34,297 bases of DNA from Anaerolineae bacterium. GTDB lineage: Bacteria; Chloroflexota; Anaerolineae; Promineifilales; Promineifilaceae. A program made the translations under genes and the position numbers. Where the stretch lies: the NCBI GenBank assembly GCA_020848035.1, contig JADLAX010000071.1, forward strand, positions 1-34,297. The letters run 5' to 3'. Position 1 is the first letter of the stretch. Every line of letters begins with the position of its first letter. Of the stretch, positions 1 through 6,168 are shown piece after piece. The notes under the pieces are model-generated. The model had not been told where the DNA came from. It ran no database searches and worked only from the letters and a program-made list of their open reading frames with translations.

Positions 1-126
1 GAGAATATGCTCAAAGATCGCACCCGGATCACGATGATTCCCAAGGGCAACGACATTATGCGGCAGATGATGGGCGCGGAGACGTCGTTGTACGAGACGG
101 GGAATGGGGAGGCGGTGGCGGGGTGA
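1..126 (+). CDS. 3' end of an unrecognised gene (partial)
   Basis: The first 126 bases form an open frame with no in-frame stop until TGA at 124-126, giving a 41-residue C-terminal tail that contains DRTRITMIPKGNDIMRQMMG. The 5' part lies outside the window. I do not recognise the family from this fragment, so no function is assigned. The stop codon lies inside the first unit of an 8-bp tandem repeat (123-170), so the repeat begins exactly where coding ends. The call as coding rests on the unbroken frame at the window edge and its GC-rich codon use. Confidence 0.55.
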   Translation, partial: ENMLKDRTRITMIPKGNDIMRQMMGAETSLYETGNGEAVAG

Positions 127-170
127 CAAGGTGAAGGGGTGACCAGGTGACCAGGTGACAAGGTGATCCT
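123..170. repeat. 8-bp tandem repeat, GTGACCAG-like, six units
   Basis: Six consecutive octamers occur: gtgacaag, gtgaaggg, gtgaccag, gtgaccag, gtgacaag, gtgatcct. The first unit contains the stop codon of the upstream gene. It is a short degenerate tandem array of unknown function. Confidence 0.75.
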
Positions 171-198
171 GGTTGCCTGGAGCATCATGTGATAAGGG

Positions 199-242
199 AA
201 CGGCCGTAGGGCAAGCGTGGTTTTGCCCTACGGCCGTTTTTT
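199..242 (+). terminator. Rho-independent-like terminator built from ACGGCCGT
   Basis: A perfect 16-bp inverted repeat (199-214 and 223-238) with an 8-nt loop is followed by a T run at 237-242. Each arm carries one copy of ACGGCCGT followed or preceded by the AGGGCAA/TTGCCCT block. It ends transcription from the gene at the left edge and lies just upstream of the small gene at 260. Confidence 0.7.
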
Positions 243-259
243 GCCAAAGAGGAAAAAAG

Positions 260-529
260 ATGACCATCGAATTCAAAGGGACGCTTGTTACCAGGGACGC
301 GGTTTTGCGGGTGCTGCGGCAGTTCGAGAAAGATTACCCGGAAGCGAATGATTATGACCATTGGCTGGACAAGGCGACTTACAAATATGCGGTGCAGTTT
401 AACGGCCGTCTCTTTCCCCCAAAATACATCTTGAGTGAAGTGTCCGGGACTTCAACAAAAGAGTTCACGGGCGGCGAACAAACCAATCGCGTTTTTCGTG
501 CCCTTGGTTTTGAAGTTGCCAGCAAATAG
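260..529 (+). CDS. Small ScoMcrA-head-like protein (89 aa)
   Basis: The frame is open from 173, but ATG 260 is preferred because a GAGGAAAAA ribosome-binding site sits just upstream. Translation from 173 would also run through the terminator hairpin. The protein has the pattern FPPKYILSEVSG followed by FTGGEQTNRVFRALGF. This resembles the N-terminal head domain of ScoMcrA-type modified-DNA restriction enzymes (YPPKY...FSGGE.TN..L..LGF). In those proteins the head is fused to SRA/HNH or other domains. Here it stands alone and no nuclease domain follows. The function of the free-standing form is not known to me. Assignment is by motif memory only. Confidence 0.6.
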   Translation: MTIEFKGTLVTRDAVLRVLRQFEKDYPEANDYDHWLDKATYKYAVQFNGRLFPPKYILSEVSGTSTKEFTGGEQTNRVFRALGFEVASK

Positions 530-552
530 CAGCTGACTATAAACTAACGCCT

Positions 553-840
553 ATGGACGTCCAGTTTAGCGGAATCATTTTTAACTGGCGTGGGCCGTCG
601 CCTTACTTTTTTGTCACCGTTCCGACGGAGGAGAGCGACTACCTGAAGTCGATCTCCGGCGCGGTGACGTATGGCTGGGGCATGATCCCGGTAACGGCGC
701 AAATTGGTGAGACGGTGTGGACCACGTCGCTGTTTCCGAAAGACGGCCGTTACCTCCTCCCCCTTAAAGATAAAATTCGCCACGCCGAAACGCTGAGCGA
801 AGGGGACACCATTTTTGTCCAGATGACCGTTACGTTATAA
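553..840 (+). CDS. DUF1905 domain protein (95 aa)
   Basis: A compact single-domain protein with the DUF1905 pattern: an early F.G.I..W.G...YFFVTVP, a central V.YGWGMIPVTAQIG, then TSLFPKDGRYLLPLKDKIR and a terminal EGDTIFVQMTV. DUF1905 proteins are small beta-barrel-like proteins of unknown function, sometimes fused to bacteriocin-protection (OmdA/YdeI) domains. No such fusion is present here. ACGGCCGT is read in the DGR part of the sequence. The gene follows the McrA-head-like gene by 23 bp and is closed by a hairpin at 857-888, so the two small genes probably share a transcript. Confidence 0.8.
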   Translation: MDVQFSGIIFNWRGPSPYFFVTVPTEESDYLKSISGAVTYGWGMIPVTAQIGETVWTTSLFPKDGRYLLPLKDKIRHAETLSEGDTIFVQMTVTL

Positions 841-856
841 CGCTTTAACCGTTGAC

Positions 857-888
857 AGTAGGGCAAAGGCACATGCCTTTGCCCTACT
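857..888 (+). terminator. Hairpin downstream of the DUF1905 gene
   Basis: A perfect inverted repeat (857-871 and 874-888) gives about a 14-bp stem. It uses the same AGGGCAA/TTGCCCT block as the terminator at 199-242. A T-containing tail (atcttt) follows, but no long U run, so it may act as a weak terminator or simply be a repeat-family member. Confidence 0.5.
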
Positions 889-906
889 ATCTTTACAGGA
901 GATTTC

Positions 907-1077
907 ATGAATTCACTCAAACTAAATTCCGGCACCATTGCCCTCTTGGTTGTCGCCCTGTTGGTGGGCGGGGTAGGTTTTTTTACCGAAAACAACGGCT
1001 TCTTGATTGCCGGGGTCATTTTTCTGGTGGTCGGACTGATTACGGCCGTAAACGAACTGCGCAAGACCAATCCGTAG
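907..1077 (+). CDS. 56-aa two-TM membrane peptide
   Basis: ATG 907 follows an AGGAGA ribosome-binding site at 897-902 and reads to TAG at 1075-1077. The product begins MNSLKLNSGTIALLVVALLV and ends in a basic tail, NELRKTNP. It has two hydrophobic segments (about residues 9-26 and 32-48) separated by a short polar FTENNG turn, so it is a small hairpin membrane protein. I do not recognise a family. ACGGCCGT encodes the TAV near the end of the second helix. The start site, the clean frame and the membrane pattern support a real gene despite its length. Confidence 0.6.
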   Translation: MNSLKLNSGTIALLVVALLVGGVGFFTENNGFLIAGVIFLVVGLITAVNELRKTNP

Positions 1078-1094
1078 CGCCAAGGAATGTTAAA

Positions 1095-1112
1095 GACCTG
1101 ACAGATTTACGC
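1095..1112. repeat. Half copy of the CCTGACAGG REP-like repeat
   Basis: The sequence gacctgacagatttacgc matches the left end of the full repeats at 1124, 1875 and 1984, with one mismatch. No right end is attached. Confidence 0.7.
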
Positions 1113-1123
1113 GTAGCGTTCCC

Positions 1124-1214
1124 GACCTGACAGGTTTACGAAGTTGCGCATTTGTAAGGCATCTTGGAATGCAGAGATGCTGGATTATTTAGTAGCGTTG
1201 TAAACCTGTCAGGT
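1124..1214. repeat. REP-like palindromic element, copy A
   Basis: The left end GACCTGACAGGTTTACG and right end GTAAACCTGTCAGGT are inverted copies. Between them is a small internal hairpin (gcatct...agatgc). The element is about 91 bp and lies immediately upstream of the transposase gene. CCTGACAGG is itself a near-palindrome. Confidence 0.85.
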
Positions 1215-1238
1215 ATAAAGGCGAAGCAGGAGGGGAAA

Positions 1239-1847
1239 ATGGAAAAGCTCCAGTTTGGGGGCACGTACCATGTGTATAACCGGGGCGTGAACCGCTGTAC
1301 TTTGTTCTACGAGAAGGCCAACTATCGCTACTTTTTGCGGCTGTTTACTGACCACATTGCCCCGGTGGTGCAGGTGTTTGCCTACTGCCTGCTGCCCAAC
1401 CATTTCCATTTTTTGCTGCGGCTGCTGGAAGCGGATGAGATTCTGGCCCGCAATGACCTGCACGAGTATTGGCGGCACGCGCGTGATGACCGGCCGCACC
1501 AATATTTCTCCAATTTTTTTAACGCCTACGCCCGCACGATTAACGACAGCTACGGCCGTACCGGCTCCCTCTTCCAACGGCCGTTCCACCGCATCCCCGT
1601 CACCACTGACGCCTACTTCTTTAACCTCATCACCTACATCCACCGCAACCCGCAAAAGCACGGTCTGGTCGATGATTTCCGCGACTGGCCGTACAGTTCC
1701 TACCATGCCATTCTGCACGACAAACCTACGCGGGTGGATAAGACGGCCGTTCTCGACTATTTCGGCGGTCTGGCCCAATTTCAGGAAGCACACCAAACCG
1801 ACCCGGACGAAAAAAAGTTGCAGCCCTGGCTGGTGGAGGATGAATGA
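1239..1847 (+). CDS. REP-associated tyrosine transposase (Y1, HUH), RAYT
   Basis: The frame is open from 1164, but ATG 1239 is chosen because CAGGAGGGG lies just upstream and homology should begin at MEKLQFGGTYHVYNRGVNR. The 202-aa product has the HUH metal motif in YCLLPNHFHFLLRL, the family stretch NAYARTINDSYGRTGSLFQ, and the likely catalytic tyrosine in ITYIHRNPQKHGLV. RAYT proteins (TnpA_REP, IS200/IS605-related Y1 enzymes) nick single-stranded REP palindromes and are domesticated single-copy genes that spread those repeats. Three full copies and several half copies of one palindromic element surround this gene. Its TGA stop lies at the edge of the first downstream repeat. All motifs look intact, so it is probably active. 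Confidence 0.92.
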   Translation: MEKLQFGGTYHVYNRGVNRCTLFYEKANYRYFLRLFTDHIAPVVQVFAYCLLPNHFHFLLRLLEADEILARNDLHEYWRHARDDRPHQYFSNFFNAYARTINDSYGRTGSLFQRPFHRIPVTTDAYFFNLITYIHRNPQKHGLVDDFRDWPYSSYHAILHDKPTRVDKTAVLDYFGGLAQFQEAHQTDPDEKKLQPWLVEDE

Positions 1848-1862
1848 CCTGACAGGTTTACG
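1846..1862. repeat. Half copy of the REP-like repeat at the transposase stop
   Basis: GACCTGACAGGTTTACG begins inside the transposase TGA stop codon (1845-1847). It matches the left end of the full copies. Confidence 0.75.
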
Positions 1863-1874
1863 CCTGACGTTCCC

Positions 1875-1966
1875 GACCTGACAGGTTTACGAAGTAGCGT
1901 TATGGTGAAGTATCTTAGAATGCAAAGATGCTTGATAGCCAAGTAGCGCTGTAAACCTGTCAGGTC
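1875..1966. repeat. REP-like palindromic element, copy B
   Basis: Same ends as copy A (GACCTGACAGGTTTACG and GTAAACCTGTCAGGTC). The internal hairpin is more diverged (gtatcttagaatgcaaagatgc). Confidence 0.85.
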
Positions 1967-1983
1967 TACAGGTAACTTTTCCC

Positions 1984-2075
1984 GACCTGACAGGTTTACG
2001 AAGTTGCACAATTGTAAGGCATCTTGGAATGCAGAGATGCTTGATAATCAAGTAGCGTCGTAAACCTGTCAGGTC
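1984..2075. repeat. REP-like palindromic element, copy C
   Basis: Nearly identical to copy A in its ends and its internal aaggcatcttggaatgcaga block. Copies B and C are separated by 17 bp. The 1848-2164 gap between genes is otherwise only repeat fragments, with no credible coding frame. Confidence 0.85.
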
Positions 2076-2124
2076 TGTATAATCAAGTAACGATGCAAAC
2101 CAAAGCAGTTTTTCTAAAACGAAA

Positions 2125-2144
2125 CGTCGTAAACCTGTCAGGTC
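2125..2144. repeat. Right-end half copy of the REP-like repeat
   Basis: CGTCGTAAACCTGTCAGGTC matches the right end of copies B and C. A second remnant of the right half (ataatcaagta) lies at about 2079. It sits 20 bp before the next gene. Confidence 0.7.
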
Positions 2145-2164
2145 TACTCAAAAAAGGATAAAAA

Positions 2165-2377
2165 ATGTCAGACGAAAAAGTACAAGGTCCCGCTTCTTAC
2201 TTCCCCTCGATCGAGAAGAAATACGGCCGTCCCGTCGACCATTGGTTCAGTTTGCTGGAAGGAAAAACCGAGATGAAACACATGGAAATGGTGGCCTGGC
2301 TCAAAACGGAGCACAACATCGGGCATGGCCACGCCAATGCCCTGGTAGCCTACTTTCGTAGCAAACACAACCTCTAA
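2165..2377 (+). CDS. DUF4287 domain protein (70 aa)
   Basis: The small protein has the DUF4287 signature: SYFPSIEKKYGRPVDHWFSL early, then KHMEMVAWLKTEHNIGHGHA and a final NALVAYFR. The family is widespread in bacteria, often alone or fused to a C-terminal DUF5655 domain that is absent here. Its role is unknown. AAAAAGGATAAAA upstream provides the ribosome-binding site. ACGGCCGT encodes YGR in the conserved block. It is followed 18 bp later by the ankyrin gene and may be co-transcribed with it. Confidence 0.85.
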   Translation: MSDEKVQGPASYFPSIEKKYGRPVDHWFSLLEGKTEMKHMEMVAWLKTEHNIGHGHANALVAYFRSKHNL

Positions 2378-2395
2378 CGCAAAAGGGTAAACACC

Positions 2396-2794
2396 ATGAG
2401 TTCTGCCAAAGCTTTTCTCCAGGCAGCTAAAAAAGGGGAGTTGGGCACCCTGCAAACCCTGCTGGCAGCCGACCCCGCCCTGCTAAACGCCCGCGACAAA
2501 GACGGCTCGACGGCGCTGCACTGCGCCACCTGGAAGGGGCACCGGGACGTGGTCGTCTTTCTGCTGGCTGCCGGGGCCAACGTCAACGCGCACAATGAAA
2601 ACGATCATTGGGGCACCACACCGCTCCATGCCGCGGCTCACGCCAACCATACGGCCGTTGCCCAACTCCTCCTCGACGCCGGGGCCGATGTCAACGCCAG
2701 AGACATGAACGGACAGACACCCCTCTTTCACACAACGTTTCATAAGGCAACGGCCGTTGCCAAATTGCTCCGCCAACACAACGCCCAAGAGTGA
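2396..2794 (+). CDS. Ankyrin-repeat protein (132 aa)
   Basis: About four ankyrin repeats fill the protein. They are marked by GSTALHCATWKGHRDVVVFL, then GTTPLHAAAHANHTAVAQLL with LDAGADVNARD, and NGQTPLFHTTFHKATAVAKL. Ankyrin stacks bind other proteins and the partner cannot be told from sequence. There is no signal peptide or membrane segment, so it is cytoplasmic. Two ACGGCCGT palindromes encode HTAVAQ and ATAVAK, each placed at the same point in successive repeats. The gene is convergent with the transporter gene at 2816, with only 21 bp between the stops. Confidence 0.88.
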   Translation: MSSAKAFLQAAKKGELGTLQTLLAADPALLNARDKDGSTALHCATWKGHRDVVVFLLAAGANVNAHNENDHWGTTPLHAAAHANHTAVAQLLLDAGADVNARDMNGQTPLFHTTFHKATAVAKLLRQHNAQE

Positions 2795-2815
2795 GTGCCC
2801 ACGCCAACCACCCTG

Positions 2816-3715
2816 TCAGGCTAAACGCCGTGAAACAGCCCGCCGGGAATCTATGGCCAGCAAGGCGCTGAGCAAAATCAAGCCCCCACCAGCCATTTGC
2901 AGCGGCAGCAGCGTCTCCCCGAGAAACAAAAATGACCAAAAGATGGCCAGCAGCGTTTCCACCGGCAGCAGCAGAGCAAACTGCCCGCTGCCAATCGTCT
3001 GCACGGCGCGAAACATCGCCCACCAGCCAAAAAAGGTGCTGACCAGCGAAATAACCAGCAGCACCACCCAGCCCTGCCAGTTGGGCTGGCTCCACGGCAA
3101 ACCCTGCCCCAACCACAGAGCCGTGATCGCCAACCACATGCCCAGCAGCACGTACAGCGTGACGGTGCGTGTATCGTGGGTGGGCAGGAACCACTGCACC
3201 AGGGTGATTTCCAGCGTAAACGCCACAATACCGGTGAACACCAGCAGCACACCCACCCAATCCACCTGCCCACCCGGCCCAATCAGCAAATAAACGCCCA
3301 GCAATCCCAGCGCCAAACGCAGCCACTGGCGATAGGTGAACTTTTCGCCGCGCAGGGCCAATATGCCCAGGACAAACAGCGGGGTAAGGGCAAACAACAT
3401 CGTCGCCACCGAGGAGTCCAGACGGCGCAGCGACCAGAAAAAGCCCACCGCGCCCAGTCCGTTAATCACCCCGGCCAGACCGGCCACCAGGAAGCCGCGT
3501 CGGTCGATGCGCAGCGTGTGCGGCGCAGATCGCGCCATCGCCAGGAACAGCAGCAGCGACGCCAGGGCAAACCGCAGGCTGAGGATGGCCGTGGGATGAA
3601 AGCCGCCGTCCAGGGCCAGCTTGCCCAGGGGGGTTACCAAACTAAAGACGGCCGTTGCCGCCAGCGCCAATAGCCAGCCATGCCAGCGAGGAGAATGGGT
3701 AAGCGTATCTGTCAT
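2816..3715 (-). CDS. EamA/DMT family membrane transporter (299 aa)
   Basis: The protein has about ten hydrophobic helices in two similar halves, as in EamA (drug/metabolite transporter) proteins. Typical pieces are LGKLALDGGFHPTAILSLRF near the start, GLAGVINGLGAVGFFWSLRR in the first half and AMFRAVQTIGSGQFALLLPV with FLGETLLPLQMAGGGLIL in the second. The substrate is unknown; the family exports metabolites, amino acids or drugs. It is the last gene of a minus-strand run (kinase-like, acetyltransferase, transporter), 48 bp after the acetyltransferase stop. No clear ribosome-binding site precedes ATG 3715. Confidence 0.9.
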   Translation of the reverse strand: MTDTLTHSPRWHGWLLALAATAVFSLVTPLGKLALDGGFHPTAILSLRFALASLLLFLAMARSAPHTLRIDRRGFLVAGLAGVINGLGAVGFFWSLRRLDSSVATMLFALTPLFVLGILALRGEKFTYRQWLRLALGLLGVYLLIGPGGQVDWVGVLLVFTGIVAFTLEITLVQWFLPTHDTRTVTLYVLLGMWLAITALWLGQGLPWSQPNWQGWVVLLVISLVSTFFGWWAMFRAVQTIGSGQFALLLPVETLLAIFWSFLFLGETLLPLQMAGGGLILLSALLAIDSRRAVSRRLA

Positions 3716-3763
3716 AAAGGGGGTCGTTGGTGATGGGTGGCTGGTAAGTGACGGCCGACACCC

Positions 3764-4276
3764 TTAGCCCATTTTTTTCATGAAGATGATAAACGGCCGT
3801 TTGCCATACCGGGCCTCAAAACGCTGCACCGGCACAAAACCGTGGCGCTGCCACACCTTTTGCGCGCGCCGGTTAAACTCGGCAATGGTCACGCGCAGCC
3901 GGGGCGGATTGAAGGTCTTTAGCGCAAAATTGATGGCCGCCCCGGCAAACATCACCCCCAGGCCGCGCCCGGTGTATTGCGGATGCACCCCCATGCCGAT
4001 GTCCACCGCCTCAGCGCTGTAATCACCGCCGCTCACCTGGCCATCTTCGCCAAAGCTGCAAAAGGCAGCCAGCTCGCCCATCGGCTGGCGAATCATTGCC
4101 TGGAAATGGTATGCGGGCTGCAAAAAGTAATCCATCGCCTCCGACAAAACAATGGCGTCGGCTGGCCCAATGCTCATGTCGTACAGGTCATACGGCGGCT
4201 CGTAGTGCCAGGTGAGAATCTCGGCCACGTGTTCAGCCGTGAGCGGCTGGAGGAGCAACTGCCACGCCTCAGACAT
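3764..4276 (-). CDS. GNAT family N-acetyltransferase (170 aa)
   Basis: The GNAT acetyl-CoA motif is visible in VDIGMGVHPQYTGRGLGVMF followed by AGAAINFALKTFNPPRLRVT. The end, FNRRAQKVWQRHGFVPVQRF, is the usual GNAT beta6-beta7 region. The frame extends upstream, but ATG 4276 is preferred: the protein then begins MSEAWQLLLQPLTAEHVAEI, and it overlaps the upstream kinase-like gene by the 8 bases ATGTCTGA, typical of translational coupling. The acceptor is unknown. Coupling to an aminoglycoside-phosphotransferase-like gene and an exporter recalls antibiotic-modification clusters, but each family is broad. Confidence 0.88.
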   Translation of the reverse strand: MSEAWQLLLQPLTAEHVAEILTWHYEPPYDLYDMSIGPADAIVLSEAMDYFLQPAYHFQAMIRQPMGELAAFCSFGEDGQVSGGDYSAEAVDIGMGVHPQYTGRGLGVMFAGAAINFALKTFNPPRLRVTIAEFNRRAQKVWQRHGFVPVQRFEARYGKRPFIIFMKKMG

Positions 4277-5135
4277 AGTTGGCCAATCCTGCTTCGAATG
4301 CTTCTTCGTCACCCTGCTCGATGCCAAACAGCGCCTCCAGCAAGGCAAAGCTGCCGTGGTAAAAGCGCACCCTCGGCCAAAAATCGGTGATGGCCGGGTA
4401 ATGCCGGGCCATCTGCTGCACAAACGGTTCGCCGTAGGTCAGCAGGCCCGCCACGTCGAAGGCCGGATCGCCCAGCACAGCAAAACCAAAGTCAATGACG
4501 CCGCTCATCTGCTGGGTGGCCGGGTTGTGCAGCAGATTGCCCGTACCAAAATCGCCGTGGCGTAAGACTGGCTCAAACTGGTATTGGGCGGGATCGTCCA
4601 GCACGCTCTCAAAATGGTCAGCCACCGTTTTGCAGGCATCCAGGCGCATGTAGGGAAAAAGTTTGGTCTGGATACGGCCGTACACCTCCAGCCACTCATC
4701 CCGCGTCTCGCTTTGCGGCAGCGGTTCATCCACCAGGGATTGAATGGGCACGCCGTGCAGCGCCTGCAAAAATTCGGCCAGCTGGGCCGCTAAAGTGGCT
4801 TTGTCTTCAATTTGGGCAAACGCGGACGGGTAAAGCGGTTCACCGGGAATCCGTTCGTAGCCCATAAACGCCTGGCCCACTACCGGATTGGCGAAGTGCA
4901 CGAAGGTAGGATGGGGCACAGGCAGCGGCAGGTAGGGCTGAACGGCCGTTAAAATCTTGGTCTCCAGGGCCAGCTGTTCCAGGCCGCCGGGGTACCGGGG
5001 AAAGCGAAAGATGGTACGGCCGTTTACCAGCAGTACATCGTTATATTGGCCATCTTCAAGGAAGACGGCCTCCTCAACCACAAAGTTGGGATAAGCGGCC
5101 TGAATCGCGTGGATCAAAGGGCGTGTTGTGTCCAT
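4269..5135 (-). CDS. Aminoglycoside phosphotransferase (APH) family kinase (288 aa)
   Basis: The APH/choline kinase fold is shown by the catalytic loop RHGDFGTGNLL (His193-Gly-Asp195, Asn200) and the metal-binding IDFGFAVLGDPAFDVAG with Asp215. Start ATG 5135 (MDTTRPLIHAIQAAYPN) is chosen over the longer frame because the extra upstream residues are not family-like and a promoter candidate lies in that stretch. The substrate may be an aminoglycoside, another antibiotic or a metabolite; sequence does not decide. It is the first gene of the minus-strand run, overlaps the acetyltransferase by 8 bp, and is divergent from the ABC importer operon. Confidence 0.88.
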   Translation of the reverse strand: MDTTRPLIHAIQAAYPNFVVEEAVFLEDGQYNDVLLVNGRTIFRFPRYPGGLEQLALETKILTAVQPYLPLPVPHPTFVHFANPVVGQAFMGYERIPGEPLYPSAFAQIEDKATLAAQLAEFLQALHGVPIQSLVDEPLPQSETRDEWLEVYGRIQTKLFPYMRLDACKTVADHFESVLDDPAQYQFEPVLRHGDFGTGNLLHNPATQQMSGVIDFGFAVLGDPAFDVAGLLTYGEPFVQQMARHYPAITDFWPRVRFYHGSFALLEALFGIEQGDEEAFEAGLANYV

Positions 5136-5177
5136 AGCGGCACAAGTTTGCCACGGCTTTACAATTGCGCAACGGGA

Positions 5178-5206
5178 ATATGAAGGTCTGCTGGATTTGG
5201 TGGCAA
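5178..5206 (-). promoter_or_regulatory. Candidate sigma70-type promoter for the APH-GNAT-EamA run
   Basis: On the minus strand a -35 TTGCCA (5201-5206) and a -10 TCATAT (5178-5183) are separated by exactly 17 bp. They lie about 43 bp upstream of ATG 5135. Confidence 0.45.
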
Positions 5207-5222
5207 ATAATCGATCACTCCC

Positions 5223-5228
5223 TATAAT
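5223..5228 (+). promoter_or_regulatory. Candidate -10 box for the osmoprotectant operon
   Basis: A consensus TATAAT lies 90 bp upstream of the first permease gene, in the 182-bp divergent spacer. A good -35 hexamer at the usual distance is not obvious. Confidence 0.35.
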
Positions 5229-5317
5229 GAACAAGGCACACGTTGGAACGTTGGGCAGCAAGCTCCCTATTTTGCCGGGGGTTTGGCCCATGTGGAAAAA
5301 GGTAAACGGCCGTTGCC

Positions 5318-5956
5318 ATGGAACTACTGCAAGAAGTTAGCCAATACACACAAAGCCACCTGGCTGAATTGTGGAGCGCTTTGGGCGAACACCTGCTGCT
5401 GGTGGCCCTGGCGCTAACCATCAGCATGGCCGTCTGTATTCCCCTGGGGGTGTGGACGGCCCGCTCTAAGATGGTTTCGGCCGTGGTGCTGAACACGTTT
5501 AACGCCCTGCGCGTTATTCCCAGCATTGCCGTGCTGTTCCTGGCCATTCCCGTGTGGGGACTCTCCTTCACATCGGCCGTCATTGCCCTGACGCTGCTGG
5601 CCTTTCCCCCGGTCTTAGTTAACACAGATGCCGCCTACCGAACCATCGACCCGGCCATTCGTGAATCGGCCAAAGGGATGGGCATGACGGCCCGGCAAAT
5701 TTTGTGGCGGGTTGAAACGCCGCTGGCGCTGCCGATCATCGTGGCGGGTATACGCACGGCGGCCACCGAAGTAATTGCCAGCGCCACCCTGGCCGCGTTT
5801 ATCGGCATTGGCGGGCTGGGCGTGTTTGTGGTGCGTGGTTTTGCCCTGTACGATATTGCCATCTTGCTGGTTGGGGCTGTCCCGGTGGCCCTGCTGGCCC
5901 TCACTGCTGAAATCATCCTGGAAGCTGCCCAGCGCAAGCTCCAACCACCTGCCTGA
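5318..5956 (+). CDS. Osmoprotectant ABC transporter permease (212 aa)
   Basis: This is a binding-protein-dependent permease of the glycine betaine/choline/carnitine group (OpuCB/YehW/ProW-like). It has about five or six membrane helices, LNTFNALRVIPSIAVLFLAI near the end of the second, and the EAA loop region in YRTIDPAIRESAKGMGMTAR. The C-terminal half carries ATEVIASATLAAFIGIGGLG, characteristic of Opu permeases. The nearest Shine-Dalgarno (AAAAGG, 5297-5302) is about 15 bp from ATG 5318, and an ACGGCCGT copy fills the space between. It is the first gene of a four-gene import operon. Confidence 0.9.
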   Translation: MELLQEVSQYTQSHLAELWSALGEHLLLVALALTISMAVCIPLGVWTARSKMVSAVVLNTFNALRVIPSIAVLFLAIPVWGLSFTSAVIALTLLAFPPVLVNTDAAYRTIDPAIRESAKGMGMTARQILWRVETPLALPIIVAGIRTAATEVIASATLAAFIGIGGLGVFVVRGFALYDIAILLVGAVPVALLALTAEIILEAAQRKLQPPA

Positions 5957-6075
5957 CGTTGCCCCAGCCTGCCTTTGGCCCAAAGCCACGTTATTGAGGC
6001 AATTTGAATTTTTCGAACAAATGTTTGTAAGAATTATGGGTCAGGCATCATCCAATCTAAGGGCTCTGTGCCAGA

Positions 6076-6148
6076 TGCGCCAGACAGGCGCAGATTATCG
6101 GTGCGGAGGGAGCTGTTTACAGATTCATACTGATTGAGTGCCAATCAG
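6076..6148 (+). promoter_or_regulatory. Leader with two small hairpins before the binding-protein gene
   Basis: The 5957-6168 spacer holds no gene. It contains a 6-bp hairpin TGCGCC-agaca-GGCGCA (6076-6092) and a 7-bp one CTGATTG-agtgc-CAATCAG (6130-6148) upstream of the ribosome-binding site. A regulatory role is possible; no known riboswitch was recognised. Confidence 0.3.
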
Positions 6149-6168
6149 TACCACACAAGGAGAAAGTG

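Noticed and set aside
852..1130. 92-aa plus-strand frame covering the hairpin at 857 and the 56-aa gene
   Set aside because: It reads through a hairpin and the repeats in a different frame from the well-supported ATG 907 gene and has no ribosome-binding site.
1209..1796. Minus-strand frame of 195 aa opposite the transposase
   Set aside because: The sense strand has the HUH and tyrosine motifs; the antisense frame shows no family pattern.
5136..5317. Riboswitch in the divergent spacer or the importer leader
   Set aside because: No conserved riboswitch core could be recognised; only promoter-like boxes and small hairpins are seen.
6015..6027. LexA-like box GAACaaatGTTT upstream of the binding-protein gene
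   Set aside because: One mismatch to GAAC-N4-GTTC and no reason for SOS control of an osmoprotectant importer; treated as chance in an AT-rich spacer.
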